A stretch of DNA of 5,783 bases from Chloroflexota bacterium (GTDB lineage Bacteria > Chloroflexota > Anaerolineae > B4-G1). The stretch lies in the NCBI GenBank assembly GCA_024232355.1, contig JAAEPW010001385.1:1-5783 (forward strand), given 5' to 3'. Shown in pieces: positions 5,660 to 5,783 of this stretch; the first letter of the stretch is position 1; each line of letters begins with the position of its first letter. The translations under genes were made by a program, and so were the position numbers. The notes under the pieces are model-generated. The model was not told the origin of the DNA, did not search any database, and saw only the letters and a program-made list of their open reading frames with translations.

Positions 5660-5783
5660 TTATCCAACAATCACAGTGTCTCCTGGGAGTAGGGATGGAG
5701 CTTGCCTACCCCAATTTGCTGCGTCACCGGCTTCAACGAGATAGTCGAGAACATTGCGATCCTGCTGTTTCAAACTGGCGACA
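5660..5783 (-). CDS. IS66-type transposase C-terminus (partial, runs off window)
   Basis: The minus-strand frame from 5782 to TAA 5662-5660 reads VASLKQQDRNVLDYLVEAGD, followed by a stretch with APSLLPGD and ending TVIVG. From memory, the KQQ.RNVLDYL...APSLLP pattern is the closing segment of IS66 TnpC transposases. Only 40 residues are in the window, so the DDE core cannot be judged and intactness is unknown. It is co-oriented with the IS3-like fragment that follows it on the minus strand. Confidence 0.6.
   Translation of the reverse strand, partial: VASLKQQDRNVLDYLVEAGDAANWGRQAPSLLPGDTVIVG

Noticed and set aside
4236..5783. Terminal inverted repeats pairing TGTCATTTTATTTGGAC (4236) with the window end, which reads TGTCGCCAGTTTG on the minus strand
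   Set aside because: Only about 8 of 17 positions match, and the right-hand sequence lies inside the IS66-like coding region; it looks like coincidence.

Overview
The window is a dense mobile-element graveyard with no ordinary host gene in view. Four layers can be read: (1) a four-gene transposon operon (zinc-ribbon DUF6431-type protein, D,D35E transposase, AAA ATPase, primase-polymerase with a zinc finger); (2) a second, truncated and frameshifted integrase-core transposase; (3) on the minus strand, a broken IS3-like transposase N-terminus; (4) also on the minus strand, the last 40 codons of an IS66-type transposase at the window edge. Mixed GC content and many unrelated, nested transposases suggest a large IS-rich bacterial genome. 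A Ktedonobacteria-like Chloroflexota is my best guess, from family memory only; a multicellular cyanobacterium is an alternative.

The most notable signal is a family of 26-27 bp palindromic inserts, in five copies, all inside coding sequence of the first operon (629-654, 1175-1200, 1683-1708, 3150-3176 inverted, 3272-3298). Removing each one exactly restores a continuous reading frame. Taking one 26-mer out of the DUF6431-type gene gives 236 codons. Taking two 26-mers out of the transposase gives 500 codons with a clean D175-D241-E277 triad. The two 27-mers in the ATPase are multiples of three and add nine residues each. Both subtypes share a 7-bp stem (CCTGTAC/GTACAGG). They also share a second, mutually exclusive pairing between the loop and the 3' tail, and this pairing is kept in both subtypes despite sequence change, as expected of a pseudoknot or a two-state hairpin.

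Layout: terminator 3-35; promoter 39-67; DUF6431-type pseudogene 85-818; internal promoter 837-865 and an RBS-sequestering hairpin 860-914; transposase pseudogene 912-2463; ATPase 2464-3324; primase 3321-4184 (ATGA overlap); strong bidirectional terminator 4193-4223; truncated transposase about 4285-5438; likely right tip of that element at 5450; IS3-like fragment 5451-5612 (minus); GC hairpin 5637-5653; IS66-like C-terminus 5660-5783 (minus).

Reading of the history (inference): an IS3-like gene was split by the second transposon, whose 5' half was in turn displaced by the four-gene element. That element was then hit by at least five small palindromic inserts. In the four-gene element the transposase would do strand transfer, the AAA ATPase would choose or activate targets as TnsC/MuB-type proteins do, and the primase might support replication of the product. 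As the sequence stands, the DUF6431-type gene and the transposase are frame-broken, so the element is probably immobile unless the inserts are bypassed.
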